A stretch of DNA of 64,000 nucleotides from Owenia fusiformis (lineage: Eukaryota; Annelida; Polychaeta; Sabellida; Oweniidae), in contig CAIIXF020000003.1 in assembly GCA_903813345.2 (NCBI GenBank), positions 25,743,248-25,807,247 of the forward strand, given 5' to 3'. Under the pieces are notes generated by a model that was not told the origin of the DNA, did not search any database, and worked only from the letters and a program-made list of their open reading frames with translations. Each line of letters starts with the position of its first letter. Position 1 is the stretch's first letter. The translations under genes were made by a program, and so were the position numbers. This document shows, piece by piece, positions 22,455-33,562 of this stretch.

Positions 22455-23063
22455 TGGAATACATATAGGAACTTTCCTTCTCCCAGAAGAAATGGTATAC
22501 AGGTATTACATCAATCATTCTGGTATTTTGTATACGAAGGTCTGTAGTTACTTTATTGAAAGATGGCAGTGTACACTGTGTACTACCATTTTGAGGTCAG
22601 TTTGACTTTATAATTCTGCGCACTATAATCTGTAATTCTCATAGATATCCTCTCTAGAGGCATCACTGTGATCCAAAATTACAATTTCGCAGGTCAAGTC
22701 TGCAGTCTTTCGAAAAAAGTTGAATTCGTTGTGCTACCCTTTCTTGTTGGGCATTTATTAACAGAAAACTATAATTACATCGCGCCAGCATATACAAGCT
22801 TCAGCGCGATATTTTGAGTATGTTAATAAATAAAGTGCGCAGAAATCGATCTTACTGGGCCGCGGTGTGCGATATCACTCATAAACAATTTTTAATTGCG
22901 CACTGAATGAATTACAGGGGCGCGTTGTGCAAAGTGAATTAAATAAATAAAGTGCGCAGAAATATATCTGACTGGGCCGCGGTGTGTGATATCACTCCCA
23001 TGTTAAAACTCCATTGAATTTTAAATTCTGCGGTATATCCCCTTTCGCTTTCCGTAGTCATTG

Positions 23064-24954
23064 CATGTGCTGGTTCATTTTCTCTGCGAATAAAAAGCTT
23101 TTCAGTTAAAACATGAATTGTGTGAAAACATTGACGTTTCTGGTAAAAATTTATCCCGTACTAGGACTATAGTCTATAGTCCTGGTACAGGATAAGTAAA
23201 AATGACCTTCGACGCCACATCATCCAAATTAGTCGATGACATCCCGTGATTTTGCATCTGTTATAATATTTATGTAAAAGACCGACAGCCGACCACGTGT
23301 ACTGGGGGGGGGGGGGGGAGACGTGTACCCAACTGTAGAGGGTGACTGGTCGGTGGTCGGCGCTCGGTCATTTTCGTAAACCCACAGAACAAAACATAGA
23401 ACCTCTGAAATTAGACGTAGACGTCCTAATGATGCAATGTTAGCATGAGTGAATGTAGGTTGGTATTGATTTGTTGATAAAATCTATATTAATCATAATC
23501 TTATATATACTTTTTTAGATATTTTGATATATATATCAATTATCAACTGACTGGGGTATTATGTATGGGGTCTCCTTATACTCCGGGCCTTATACAGTAC
23601 CTTAATGTTTTGATTGGCTCTTTTACATATCTTGTATTATATCTTATCTGGGCAGGCCCCCAATAACTTACCAGGTGATGGCATTTTGTCATACTCAATA
23701 TTTTGTCATACTCAATGTTGACATATTGCTACCCAGCCTGGCATTCTGGCATTTGGTGGTTGGTTTTTGGTGTTAGTAACAAATTGCTGCACTATTGAAC
23801 CATCTGCAATAATATAACGGGTGGTAACATTTTGTCATACTAATATATTAATCTGTCTATTCCTCTTTGTTTCAGTCTACTAAGGTTGGCTTGGAGAAGT
23901 TTTCAGTGCATTGGACCTAGCAGAGAAAAAACAGCCCAGTGACAGAAATGATCTCGAAAAAGATTGATGCTCTGCCTATTAATAAAATCTTTGGAATTAA
24001 TGGGATATTTTCAATTTACTAAAAAAAGAACACATTTTTGCAAGGGTCAAGTCGGCAAGTCATCAAATCCAATGAGAAAAATCCATTCATCACCATGACA
24101 ACTGTTTAACTAGTGACCTTGCATGTGTTATTGCTATTTCACACACTGTTCAATATGTGAATACTCTGTTTGGATTGGCTGGAATCGGACACACCTTGCC
24201 TCGCTATGTGTGAATTAAATTAAACAGTCGAAGTTCAAATCATGTGAAAGTTAAATCATTCAAGAAGTGATAAGATGGTCCAGGCTATATTTCCATTCTG
24301 TGCTAATGATTTATATAATAGTATATGTTATACTATTAGCACTTGAGCTCAGAAATAAGTAATAGATTGATTGTCATCTAGTGTGCACCCTTATCTAAAA
24401 TATTGAAGTAGTTTTATATTTTATAGAGTACTGGTATATCAAATTGCCACCCTCATTTAAAACATTGCCAAATAAAATGAAATTTTATTAATATTTTTGT
24501 TACGAAATTTAAATATGTATAATTTTTTATATTCTAATATGTACATTTATTTGTCTTATAAAATACTGCTGTTAAAGTTTAAAATGTTGAAATGACACAT
24601 CCCTAACAGCAATGACACATCCCCAATTTGTTCATGAAAGTAATTTAAAAATCTAAAAAATAATTTACTGTTTACACACTTTAAACTTTTAATCACAATC
24701 TGCATGTTAGCAAATCAGCTGATGCTAAGTGAGTTTTTATTATATTAAGCCAATTGGAAATAATTAATGAATCATGAAAAAAGTGACTTTTGTGAGTTGA
24801 TTCCATATCTTGAATGGTATTCCAGCCTGACAAAATCAATCAGTACTCAGTACTGACATCTATTTTTCCACCAAGTCCTTTATTTGCTGTACCAATTTTT
24901 CCTAAATATCCCTGAGCTTTGTGTGGCATGAATTAAATATATTGTTTTTGACTC
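23064..24954. other. Non-coding with a degenerate 'GTGACAT' family copy
   Basis: 23665-23850 has CCAGGTGATGGCATTTTGTC, TGGTGGTTGGTTTTTGGTG and TAACAAATTGCTGCAC, the same family as at 42830-42915. A poly-G run lies at 23304-23320. A small hairpin, GGACTATAGTCTATAGTCC, lies near 23165. No exon seen. Confidence 0.5.
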
Positions 24955-25161
24955 AGGCCTGTAGCCGGGGGGGGGGGGGGGGGTCCCAGGGTTCGGAACT
25001 CCCCCCTGGCCAAAAATTCTTTCAAAATCATGCAGTTTTTCACCATTTTGAGCACTTCTCGAGTGATTTTGGCCATATTTGGGCCAAAATTGTCAAATGT
25101 GAACCCCCCTGGAAATTTTTGAAAACTGAACCCCCCTTGGCAAATCCTGGCTACGGGCCTG
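24955..25161. mobile_element. 'GGCCCGTAGCCAG' small element, copy 2
   Basis: Left end AGGCCTGTAGCCGGGGG, right end CCTGGCTACGGGCCT, so terminal inverted repeats of about 14 bp. The body has AAAATCATGCAGTTTTTCAC, CATTTTGAGCACTT and GTGATTTTGG. The ORF in this region is chance. Confidence 0.8.
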
Positions 25162-25306
25162 TTTGTACTGTGTGAATAGAATACTAGAAGACACTGCTGT
25201 AGACCATGAAAGTGTTAATATTTAGAGATATTCACTGAGTATCAGAAATATCAACAGAGCATCCAGAATTAACATTCAGAGGAAATATATTAGAGAGGCA
25301 CAGTAA

Positions 25307-25745
25307 AACTTGTCTAAGTGGAATACATTTGGTGCCTCTAAGTCTAGAAAGGTTCTACTTATAGAGGTCCATTTAACTCAGTTGGTCTTGGGACTCTGAA
25401 GTGTTCCACTTACAGAGGTGTTCCACTTTACAGATTTCACTGTATTCAGAAACATGCACAGATAATTACATTAATAGTGTAGAATAGTCTGGTTTGGGAA
25501 TTCCCAAGCTGAATGAAACATAACACTAAGCCTTAAACATGATGTATAATGCATATTTTAAATACCAGATAAAGAATATAACAAATGCTTATTCATTATG
25601 ACATTTTATTTGCATAAATGACATTGCAAACATACATATAAGGCATTATAACATGCAAAATGTCACCACCTGCCATTTGATACAGACATCAAATGCTGAA
25701 CATCAACTGCCGAACATGAAATGCCACCAAAAAGTTGGAGACTTA
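25307..25745. repeat. Composite dispersed repeat (AAACTTGTCTAAGTGG / GTCACCACCTGCC)
   Basis: The left module is CAGTAAAACTTGTCTAAGTG..TCCACTTTACAGATTTCACTG. The right module is AACATGCAAAATGTCACCAC followed by CTGCCATTTGATACAGACAT. Both modules recur together at 5636-5895 and 42715-43010, suggesting one composite element or a common insertion preference. Confidence 0.6.
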
Positions 25746-25753
25746 AGGAATTA

Positions 25754-25898
25754 ATAATGATAGGCCATTCAATATGGTGAAATTCAGCACGAGTTGGACA
25801 GAATGTTGTACAAAGCACGAACCGAAGGTGAGTGCATTTGTACTAACATTCTGTCCAACGAGTGCTGAATTTCACCATATTGAATGGCCTATCATTAT
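25754..25898. mobile_element. 145-bp palindromic MITE-like hairpin
   Basis: Arms of about 58 bp: AATGATAGGCCATTCAATAT..TTGGACAGAATGTTGTACAAA against TTTGTACTAACATTCTGTCC..CACCATATTGAATGGCCTATCATT, with a loop of under 30 bp. Only a few mismatches. Confidence 0.85.
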
Positions 25899-26300
25899 TT
25901 ATTCCGATTCCAACATAAAAATTAGTAAAAGCCGTGTTTGTGGAACGGGCATGAAGGAAGAATACGCATGCTGTCAAGATTCTGAAGTCGGCCGGAAAAA
26001 TTTTAGAATTTGTTTGGGCTGTTCTATTTTACTCCCTGTTTTAGATTATTATATTATATAGTCAGCCATAGTTAAATAGTTACAGTAGTTACGGAGGGAG
26101 TAAAAAAGAACAGGTATCCCCGGACAGAGCCCCAGATGTGCAGCTGAGATGTGACGTCACTCAAAACAATGCAAATTGCAGATTGAATAGAGCATGGTCG
26201 TGCATCTATGGAGAATTAGAGAACGTTCTATATTGGCTATGCTGCATTCTGATTGGTTGAGAAATTCGAATAGAGCACGGTCATGTTTGAATTATAGGAT

Positions 26301-26436
26301 ATCCTATGATTTTGAGGAATATCATTTTTATCTACGAGGTGATATTGATACCTGCACGAGAGAGCGAAGCGAACGAGTGCATATATCAATATCACAGAGT
26401 AGATTAAAATGATATTCTGAAAATAAATCATAGGAT
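26301..26436. mobile_element. 136-bp palindromic MITE-like hairpin
   Basis: ATCCTATGATTTTGAGGAATATCATTTTTATCTAC and GATATTGATA on the left pair with TATCAATATCAC..GTAGATTAAAATGATATTCTG..AAATCATAGGAT on the right. The loop contains GAGAGCGAAGCGAACGAG. Confidence 0.8.
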
Positions 26437-26442
26437 GTTCTT

Positions 26443-26677
26443 ATTATCCTACTCTTACAAGGAGTGTACTAAATTGAATATCATTGCAAAATGAATTTCA
26501 TGCCAAATAGAGTCAATATGGCGGGAAATCAACAAGCGAAGTATATCGTCACAATATCCTCCGCATATTGGGTTTTCCGGAGTATATCGTCACGATATCC
26601 ATATTCATTTTGCCAATAAATATCAAATTTATTTTTTAATGTTATTATACATTTAGTACACTAAGTGTAGGATAATA
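26443..26677. mobile_element. 235-bp TIR element
   Basis: Left ATTATCCTACTCTTACAAGG..GTGTACTAAAT; right ATTTAGTACACTAAGTGTAG..GATAAT, about 30 bp of imperfect terminal inversion. Inside, the inverted pieces GCAAAATGAATTTC / CATATTCATTTTGCC and two ATATCGTCAC motifs. Confidence 0.7.
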
Positions 26678-26683
26678 TAAAGA

Positions 26684-27370
26684 TATGTCATCACTTTTGG
26701 TGGTGACATAATAACAATACTAGGTCTAAATTACAAGATTGAACCTTTGTACAATTCTACAATTCTCTCAAGTTCTCAGAAGTTCAAATCTGACTTTAGA
26801 TTTGAGATTTCACCTTCAACGACCTTCTCAGGGCCAAAAATAGTATTTTTCAACTTGCTTCAAATTGACAATTTTTTCTACAAGTTCTCACTAGAGGCAA
26901 TCTGCGCGAGATTCCATTTTTTGGTTCGGTTTTTAGCGCATGCGCAACAAATACAGCAATTTAACTGGTTCAAATTATTATAACGCAATTTTTGGATGAG
27001 CAAAAAATAACTTATAAGAACATTTAATTTGAGATAGATGTCACTTACGTACATTATTTCCATCAGTCCCTACCCATGATGCACCATAGTGCGGGTATAT
27101 TTTTGTTTAGTGCCAAAACAAAAAGTATACACCCAAAACAAATGTAATGACATACTATATAATATCTGCCCCGTATTTGTAGACGTGTGTTGTACAAACT
27201 TAAACCGAACTAATGGCAGAAAAGCACTTTGAATCATGGGAATGAAGTACTTCCTTTAATGAAAAACCGAACCAAGTAAAAACCGAATCTCGCGCAGATT
27301 GCCCCGACTCCAAGTTCTCGAAAATATTGTGAGCAACTAGGTAGTGACATTTTGCCATGTTAATGCCTTG
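26684..27370 (+). mobile_element. Short copy of the 'GTGACAT' hairpin element with AGGTC repeat
   Basis: Starts with the hairpin TATGTCATCACTTTTGGTGG..TGACATAATAACA, continues with one unit of the AAATCTGACTTTAGATTTGA / CCTTCTCAGGGCC repeat, and ends GTGAGCAACTAGGTAGTGAC..TGTTAATGCCTTG. The same ends bound the long array 46310-47940. It is interrupted by another element at 26896-27303. Confidence 0.7.
26896..27303. mobile_element. 408-bp TIR element nested in the previous one
   Basis: Left GGCAATCTGCGCGAGATTCC..GGTTCGGTTTTT, right AAAAACCGAATCTCGCGCAGATTGCC. Inverted repeats of about 20 bp are perfect or nearly so. It contains GCGCATGCGCAAC at 26936. No ORF; no clear target duplication. Confidence 0.78.
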
Positions 27371-27471
27371 TCTGGCTTATTTTGGCAACCAAGTGTCATA
27401 TGGTGTCAGTAGAGTTTTAGAAGACACTCTTAATCATTGAAATATTCCTTCTATTTAAGTTTGAGTTTGTC

Positions 27472-27477
27472 TTTATT
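27472..27477 (-). terminator. Poly(A) signal of the KIAA1143 homologue
   Basis: AATAAA on the minus strand, 45 nt beyond the TGA stop at 27522. Correct position and strand for the mRNA 3' end. Confidence 0.7.
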
Positions 27478-27521
27478 TTGCTGAATATTGTAATTTGGAC
27501 ATATTGGTGTCTCAGAAAACT

Positions 27522-27718
27522 TCATCCATCTTCTTCCTCTTCCTCATCTCCAAATGACAAAAGTTTTGTATTTTTAACTGATTTCACTTTGCTTTGTTTA
27601 TCTTTTAATTTTGAGCTGTCTTTTTTCTTCTTTGAGCTGACATTGAGATCATTGTTTTCATCTGTGCTACGCTTGACTGGTTTACGAAACATGATTTTCC
27701 CTCCTTCTGGTGCTGAAT
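27522..27718 (-). CDS. KIAA1143 homologue, exon 3 (C-terminal)
   Basis: Minus-strand exon from the acceptor TTTTCAG|ATTC to the TGA stop. It joins exon 2 in phase 1. It encodes GGKIMFRKPVKRSTDENN, a lysine-rich NVSSKKKKDSSK stretch, and ends KLLSFGDEEEEEDG. The RKPVK, SSKKKK and LLSF-acidic-tail motifs in this order match the C terminus of vertebrate KIAA1143. The opposite-strand ORF over this region (Ser- and Phe-rich) is a shadow. Confidence 0.9.
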
Positions 27719-28020
27719 CTGAAAATCATAATTAAATATCATTATCATATCATTGGAAAAACAAATACAATGCAAGTTACTTAATTTAGAAGAATTAAAA
27801 TATATGACAAGAGACTCTTTGTACAAATGATAGAAATCAGTGCAATTTTTTTGGAGGGAGGGGGAAACTATGTGTCATAGGTTAATTGATTAAAAGATGG
27901 CAGTGCAATAGTCTAGTTACATACACATAATGCCATCTTTATATCCAAACTTAAACTTCCTGGCTATTGCTTTTGCTAAATGTTGCCAAAGTTTTTTGCT
28001 AAACATGATCCACTACCTAC

Positions 28021-28192
28021 CATCACCCTGTAGTCTGTCTACTCCTTCAATTTTGTCTTCTACAGCACCACCTTTTATCTTCTCTACATCAGTTGCAGAC
28101 AGATCACCAGGCTTCAGGACTACGATAGTTGGAGCCTCATCTTCATTGTCCTCTCTCTCTGGATCACTGTCAACATCATCTTGTTGTTGATA
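28021..28192 (-). CDS. KIAA1143 homologue, exon 2
   Basis: Minus-strand exon between TTTCAAG|TATC and GATG|GTAGGT. It starts in phase 0 and ends in phase 1. It reads an acidic stretch (QQQDDVDSDPEREDNEDEAP) and then TIVVLKPGDLSATDVEKIKG, corresponding to the conserved VVVLK.GDLS..EV.KIK segment of the family. The intron to exon 3 is 302 bp. The opposite-strand ORF (Met-Pro-Ser-Leu..) is a shadow. Confidence 0.9.
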
Positions 28193-30646
28193 CTTGAAAC
28201 ACAGTGAAGGTATATATTATTGTACAGTGATTTCATTTCATTCATTTTGAAAATACAATTAATAGGTATGCATTCACTTTTAATCCTTTCTGCATCTACT
28301 GCTTAATCAGAATCAGAATAATACAGCATATTTTCAACAAAGGACAGCTGAGGTATGAAAACAGGAATTTAGCACTCACTCAAGGAAAACACAGCGATTT
28401 AATGGAATACTGAGTAATACACCCCATGCAGACAGATCGCCTAAAATTACATTTGTATGATGCAAGAATCGACATTCACCAGGAAATAAGAAAAATTTTG
28501 CCACCCATGAAGCAAATTAATTTTTTACTGCTTTATAAATGGTGAATGACAGTCACATTGAGTTCTACAAGTATAGGAATAGCATAACGTCTTGATATTT
28601 TAAGGTAACTTGTTTGAATAGTGATGGTGGTGATTGTGATGATAGTGATGGTGGTGAAATTGCGATGTAAAGATAAAATCGCAACGAAATATTTGTAAAT
28701 TTATTTGAAAAACTAAGAAATATACATCACATGTCAAATTTTTCAAAACAGAAAAAAACATGTATCAATAGTAAGGCCTACAGGTCCGAATCCCCACTGG
28801 TAGCGTTAACATTGGTCTCGTGTATGTCATACAATTAATATTTGAAACACAACTATTATTCAAACTTATGATCGGACATAAGTATGATGTGTACTTCAAG
28901 GTAATAAAATACTGTATTGTGAAGTGGTTTTCTCCAACTTTCAGCAGGAGCGCTGGAATAAGTAACGGTATTTAAGAAGATAATTGAATGTAACTTGCCC
29001 TTTTCATGACACATGGTAACAATAAGTCCTACTTGTTGTGTAATTTGCAGTTAAAGTGGAGAAATTCCAGACCTGGTGCGCACCATTTTTTAACTTTTTG
29101 CGCATGCGTGCACATGTGCAATGTACTTTACATGCGCATGGGCATTGCCGCTGAAAGATCTTGTGACTATTCATATTTTAGCTAACGCGAGTCATTTTGT
29201 AGCAAATCTTTACTTTCGAAAGTTACGAGATCTTGCAAGACATAAAATGGTTGCCATCTAAAGTTTTGTTGTCTAATAGAACATTGATTTACTACAACAA
29301 CAGACTGTTGAATGAACAAAATAAGGTAACAACAAATAAATTATGTATTGATTCAAATATATAGCGTATTATCAACGCTACTCAGCACAGCATTTAGTCG
29401 AAATGGGCTCGATTTTTTCTCTTCAAGAATTTTCAATCCAGACCCCCAGAGCTGACTTCTGTCAGCTCGGTAAGTCACTAGCAAACTTCCCATGTTAAAA
29501 TTCATTTTCAAAATGGCCCTTCCCATGATTCCCAGCGACTCTTCTGATTGGCTGGATGACTTTTCCAATATGGCCGCCCATTCAGAGAAAAAATGCAATA
29601 TTTTTACCATGTTGGGCAAAATTCTGTATAAAGTGATCCCTGTCCTTTACCCTAAATAAAATCTCAATGCAAACGCTTCTACTCATGTTGAAGTATTCAC
29701 TAAATATTAATACAGGGACATAAATGCCAAATACATTCCTCATCATATAAGCTCTTATTATGTCGCCATTTTGTACTTCTTTGTACTTCCGTGTTTTTCA
29801 ATTGAAAACTAAATAACGTTTCAGGTTGATGACAAAACATTTTTTGAGACCAAGAAACTGAGAAATTTGCATACTAAAAGGTAAAATAATAACATTTCTT
29901 GTCATTGACCCGGTTTGTCATCAGTTTCATTCTATAGTTAACATCTAAATGCCCTATTTGTATAATATCTAGCAAAAATATAAACACAATATATAGTTTC
30001 AAACAAGAAATGAACTTACGATTTCAACATTTTTCAATCACTCTTCGGAATGTTTGATTAGAAATTGTGTGACACTAAAGGGTTTTAAAATATGGACGAC
30101 GAACATTATCTCTAGACCTTGGTTTATAACCCCTGTTGTACTGTTGGTCGTGCTTACAATGCAACAATATGTTTGACACAATTCACAAATATACTTGCAT
30201 TTTATGGCGTTCTACACTTCAATATATCTTTTATTCCACAAAAATTCGGAATTGATACATCATTCCTCCTTTGCAATCACAGAGAGACCTTAGGTGTATT
30301 GAACTTACTGAACATTGTTCACACGAGGCAAATGAAAACCACTTCACTTCCGCCAAAGTTTCAATTTTCGCGCAATTTCTAATTAGGTCAAATTCGAGTC
30401 GACCAATCAGAGCCTTCGGTAGAGTGTAACTTTGAAAACGAAATGTTTCTTTCATTTTTCTATACGTTTTGTCGACTCATGCTATAAATTGAGATTTCTG
30501 TGAACCAGTAATGGAAAAATAAGTAAGTAGAAGTATTTCTTCGTATAATTAATATGTAATTGGTTACCATTAGGTGTGTTTTGGGATAAAAATTGACATT
30601 TCAATATTTGGGATTTTTTTAGTTGGTTTGCATGTGTAAGTCTAAC
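28193..30646 (-). other. Intron 1 of the KIAA1143 homologue
   Basis: 2454 bp from donor AAG|GTTAGA (30646) to acceptor TTTCAAG (28193). Contains a GATGGTGGT microsatellite near 28620, an NRF1-like GCGCATGCGTGC at 29100, and a CAAAATGGC-rich stretch around 29400-29600. No further exon seen. Confidence 0.7.
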
Positions 30647-30751
30647 CTTAGTGTTCACTGTAGGACCTTCTTTGTATCCCATCCTTTGTTTCATTTGTTG
30701 TAAAAAAGAAGGTTCGTCTTGTTTAATGTAAGCTATGTTTCTTTTAGCCAT
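30647..30751 (-). CDS. KIAA1143 homologue, exon 1 with start codon
   Basis: The minus-strand ATG at 30751 opens MAKRNIAYIKQDEPSFLQQM and continues KQRMGYKEGPTVNTK, then the donor AAG|GTTAGA. This is the signature N terminus of the KIAA1143 family (SKRN..Y....P.FL...K..VGY.EGPTV.TK), which as I recall is a family of unknown function (DUF4604). Exons of 105, 172 and 197 nt splice in phase to 157 residues plus stop, close to the roughly 154 residues of the human protein, so the gene is complete. The protein is hydrophilic with a lysine-rich patch; a nuclear or ribonucleoprotein role is only a guess. Its start lies 485 bp from the NKD start in divergent orientation. Confidence 0.93.
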
Positions 30752-31236
30752 TATTCACGTAGAAATTGTAAAAATTATAAAATTTTGATTTTGATTTCTC
30801 ACAGAAAGAGAGTTGACTGTGGCTTGTTAGGAAATAAGTTTTTTCATTTCCGGTAAAAGTTTTTTGTTGTTTATTAGTGTGTATGAGTTGAAGTAGAAAT
30901 ATATTTGATCAGAAAATCAAACAACAAAATAAACAATCAGTAAATTAACAATCCTTATCAGATAATACCGAGCAATCTCAGGTTACTAATTAAAAGTTAA
31001 TTGAACTCAAAATGATCCGTCCCTACATTCTTGACCTCTGACCTCTATCCGTCAATCAAGCTCCACAAGGCAAAGTGCTCCGCCTAACAAGTGCGAAAAA
31101 CAACAAAACCGTGTTGTTGTAAACTTGTTATTATGCGAGAATTAAAGAAGTGGTCGACGATGTAGGCATACAAACGGCTATTACATATCATAACGAAGAC
31201 ATCATTATTCAATAGAGTGTGGAAAAGTACATCAAT
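30752..31236. promoter_or_regulatory. Shared divergent promoter region, KIAA1143 / NKD
   Basis: 485 bp between the two start codons, which point away from each other. It must contain the 5' UTRs and core promoters of both genes or of the first NKD isoform. Seen inside: TGACCTCTGACCT (direct half-sites near 31030), CAATCAAG and a modest GC rise at 31050-31190. An in-frame TAG at 31213 precedes the NKD ATG. No TATA box is obvious. Confidence 0.6.
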
Positions 31237-31261
31237 ATGGGGAAATCACAGAGTAAACACG
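31237..31261 (+). CDS. nkd: Naked cuticle homologue, first exon (myristoylated isoform)
   Basis: ATG then MGKSQSKH plus one base, followed by the donor G|GTAAGAAAA. MGK.xSKH is the N terminus of vertebrate NKD proteins, and Gly2 with Ser6 is an N-myristoylation signal. NKD proteins bind Dishevelled and damp Wnt signalling; in vertebrate NKD2 the lipid drives membrane and vesicle targeting. An in-frame stop (TAG at 31213) confirms the start. The phase-1 end joins exon 2 perfectly. The identification rests on this peptide plus the EF-hand exon start at 63978. Confidence 0.85.
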
Positions 31262-33443
31262 GTAAGAAAAAACGCCATTTATATCATTTTGCACTCCTTT
31301 GGCTCCATCATAACATTGTCAATAAATCTGAACTCTGATTGTAAGTAAGAATCAAATTATCTTGATAGTTTTGGGTGTACTATATATTAATGAATTACAT
31401 ATACATCTGTAACTTCGTGCTTTTATTCTGAAACGTTAAGGTCAGATTAGTTGCATAATAGTTTACAAACATCATCCAGTGGATGCATTGCAGGCTTCTA
31501 TTCTGTGAAAATCAGATTTGTGATCAAATCTAAAAAACATTTTTTGACAATAAGTACAATGGCCAGTCACCTTCCAGGAGTTGGCATGTTAACTTAAAAA
31601 AGCGTGTTGAAAATGGCTCCCTTGACTCATCATCTAGATCTAGCATAACTAGACATAGGCAGGGCAATCATACCCATCGCACCCCCCATCCCCACAAAAA
31701 AGAAAAAGCAATTTCGTAAAATTTGTTCGTAAAATTTGTTTCGTAAAATTCCTGTGACTCTACCTCTGGACTTGATGTCAAAATTACCCTACTTGTTGAC
31801 ATAGAACTTCTTCACCCTAAAGGAGTTGACCATAACTTGAGACTTTACAGTCTAATACCATATAACCGGGCATATAACCTCTGCTTATGGAGTGACTATC
31901 ATTTCTCTCTGATAAATCAAAGATTGGGCAAATGGGAGTCTACCATTCTGATACTTATTATGTCATGTTTCCATTTCATTAATATGAATACATGTAGTAG
32001 AAACATAGCTAAGAAATGAGATATCATGGTTTATCATACTGGTTATTATGCTTTTCTTTTTCTTTGTTGTTGTCATGTCAAAGATTGTAGACTTTTATCC
32101 CCTTTGTATAATGGCTATATGCGGATATGAGGGCCTCTTTCTTCATTTACTACCCTGTGAAAAAGACTCTCACAAACTTAAGATGTGGAGAGACTCTGAT
32201 AAATCAGAATGCTCTTTCTGCCTTTCCAAGAAAAAAATCAAAACACTAATCTCTATGAATTGCAGCGGGAGGGGGGGCAAACATTCATTACATCAACTTT
32301 TCAATCTAGAAAGGAACTGGTAAAAGGCAGTGATCTCCCCTAATCTCCTCCTAATAAACATGGCACTAATTTTCTAGATTATGTTAATTTCATCTTTGTG
32401 ATCAGACTTGTGTATTGAAGTACATGTATGCATATATACCTGAGGGAAATATTACCTAACAAGTAGACAGTTATATGGTCACTGAGTTGACACTTGTGTC
32501 ATTTTGATGTTAATTGTGGCATTGTTAATGATGCATTCTTACATGCCAGTTAGTTGATAAATGCATTAAATTAACATGCTCAATCAAGCTTGATTTTGTA
32601 CCATAAACCACTGATTTTGATACTACTATGAAGTGGTTTGATAAATGCCACCCAATTTGCTGTTGTGTGAAAAAAGATCATTTGTTTTTTTAAATTGCAT
32701 GACTGATTCCAGTATTTATAAATTTTATCTGGATTTTATCTATGTATACTTGGGAAAATAATTAAGAAAATTCATGTGTAAATCTAACATAGATTATTAA
32801 CTTATCCTGAGGAGTGTGAAATGTTTTACAGTAAGTGGTAAGGAGTACATAAAATGGCACCAACATTCATAAGTTAAATCAAAATTCCATCATCAAATGA
32901 TCCATTAAAGATGAAGAATGATTAAATCAACTTTAATATTGATTCTTTATATCATATTTCTCAATTCTAAATTCATGATAGAATTTTTATTTAAAATGTT
33001 GCTTGTAAGTACTAACAAATTCTAAGATAACATTAGTCTTTCAAACTACATATTGTCATATATTATAGAGAATATATAATAAGAGAGGGGGTGGGTGATT
33101 TATTCTCCATGCATTAGCAAAAAAACAGATTCTTGCACCCTGGTCATCACCAGCTAAATTCCCTCTGACTAATACAGAAGCTCATAGATCTTAACACATG
33201 ACTAATGTGTCATGTTTTAATACAATTGTCAATAAAAGAAATATACAACAATCTCAAAATAAACTTTTTTGGAAATTGAATATTAAAGGAATGTAGTTAG
33301 CTACTTATTTGCTGAAAATTGCCTGACTGCATATTCTGGAACTTGCTTTAAATCAAAGACTATAAATCTCTTACTCGTTTAAAGAGTTAAGAAGACGTCA
33401 AGGTGTTATAAAGGGTGATATTTTTGCATATATCTGCTTTCAG
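31262..33443 (+). other. NKD intron 1
   Basis: 2.2 kb from GTAAG to TTTCAG. No further exon seen. The ORFs at 31837 and 32048 have no recognisable motif; short phrases such as AGATATCATGGTTTATCAT near 32020 recur near 52820. Confidence 0.6.
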
Positions 33444-33562
33444 TTGAGATTCAGGAGTGTTACTTCATGAAGTCCCATCTGAACCCATTAATGCTACAAC
33501 ATCAGTTGATGAAGCACCAAGGAAATAAAGGCTTCAACCTGGCCAACTATAACATTCAATCA
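33444..33562 (+). CDS. nkd: Naked cuticle homologue, exon 2
   Basis: 119 nt between TGCTTTCAG| and TCA|GTAAGTACC. It completes a Val codon with exon 1 and encodes EIQECYFMKSHLNPLMLQHQ, then LMKHQGNKGFNLANYNIQS, ending in phase 0. Both splice sites are strong, and the frame is the only one continuous with exon 1. The segment corresponds to the poorly conserved linker between the N-terminal tag and the EF-hand region. I do not recognise a domain in it. Confidence 0.8.

Larger units (their letters stand above)
19830..23063. mobile_element. 3.2-kb foldback element enclosing a satellite
   Basis: The outer arms match inverted: AGTCATTTACGGAAAGC and AATGGAGTTTTAACATGGGA followed by GTGATATCACACACCGCGGC on the left, against 22965-23063 on the right. 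An inner block (TTTTTTCGAAAGACTGCGGA..GCGAAATGACAATTTTGGAT at 20085-20135) matches inverted to 22672-22722. Between them lies a GCGCACTGAATGAATTACAG module that is in the same orientation on both sides (19937 and 22897). The centre is the satellite 20455-22075. There is no transposase ORF. Arms are more diverged than in the element at 1219. Confidence 0.72.

Noticed and set aside
28775-28815. tRNA B-box-like GGTCCGAATCCCC
   Set aside because: No matching A box, anticodon arm or acceptor stem found around it; at most a tRNA-derived SINE relic.
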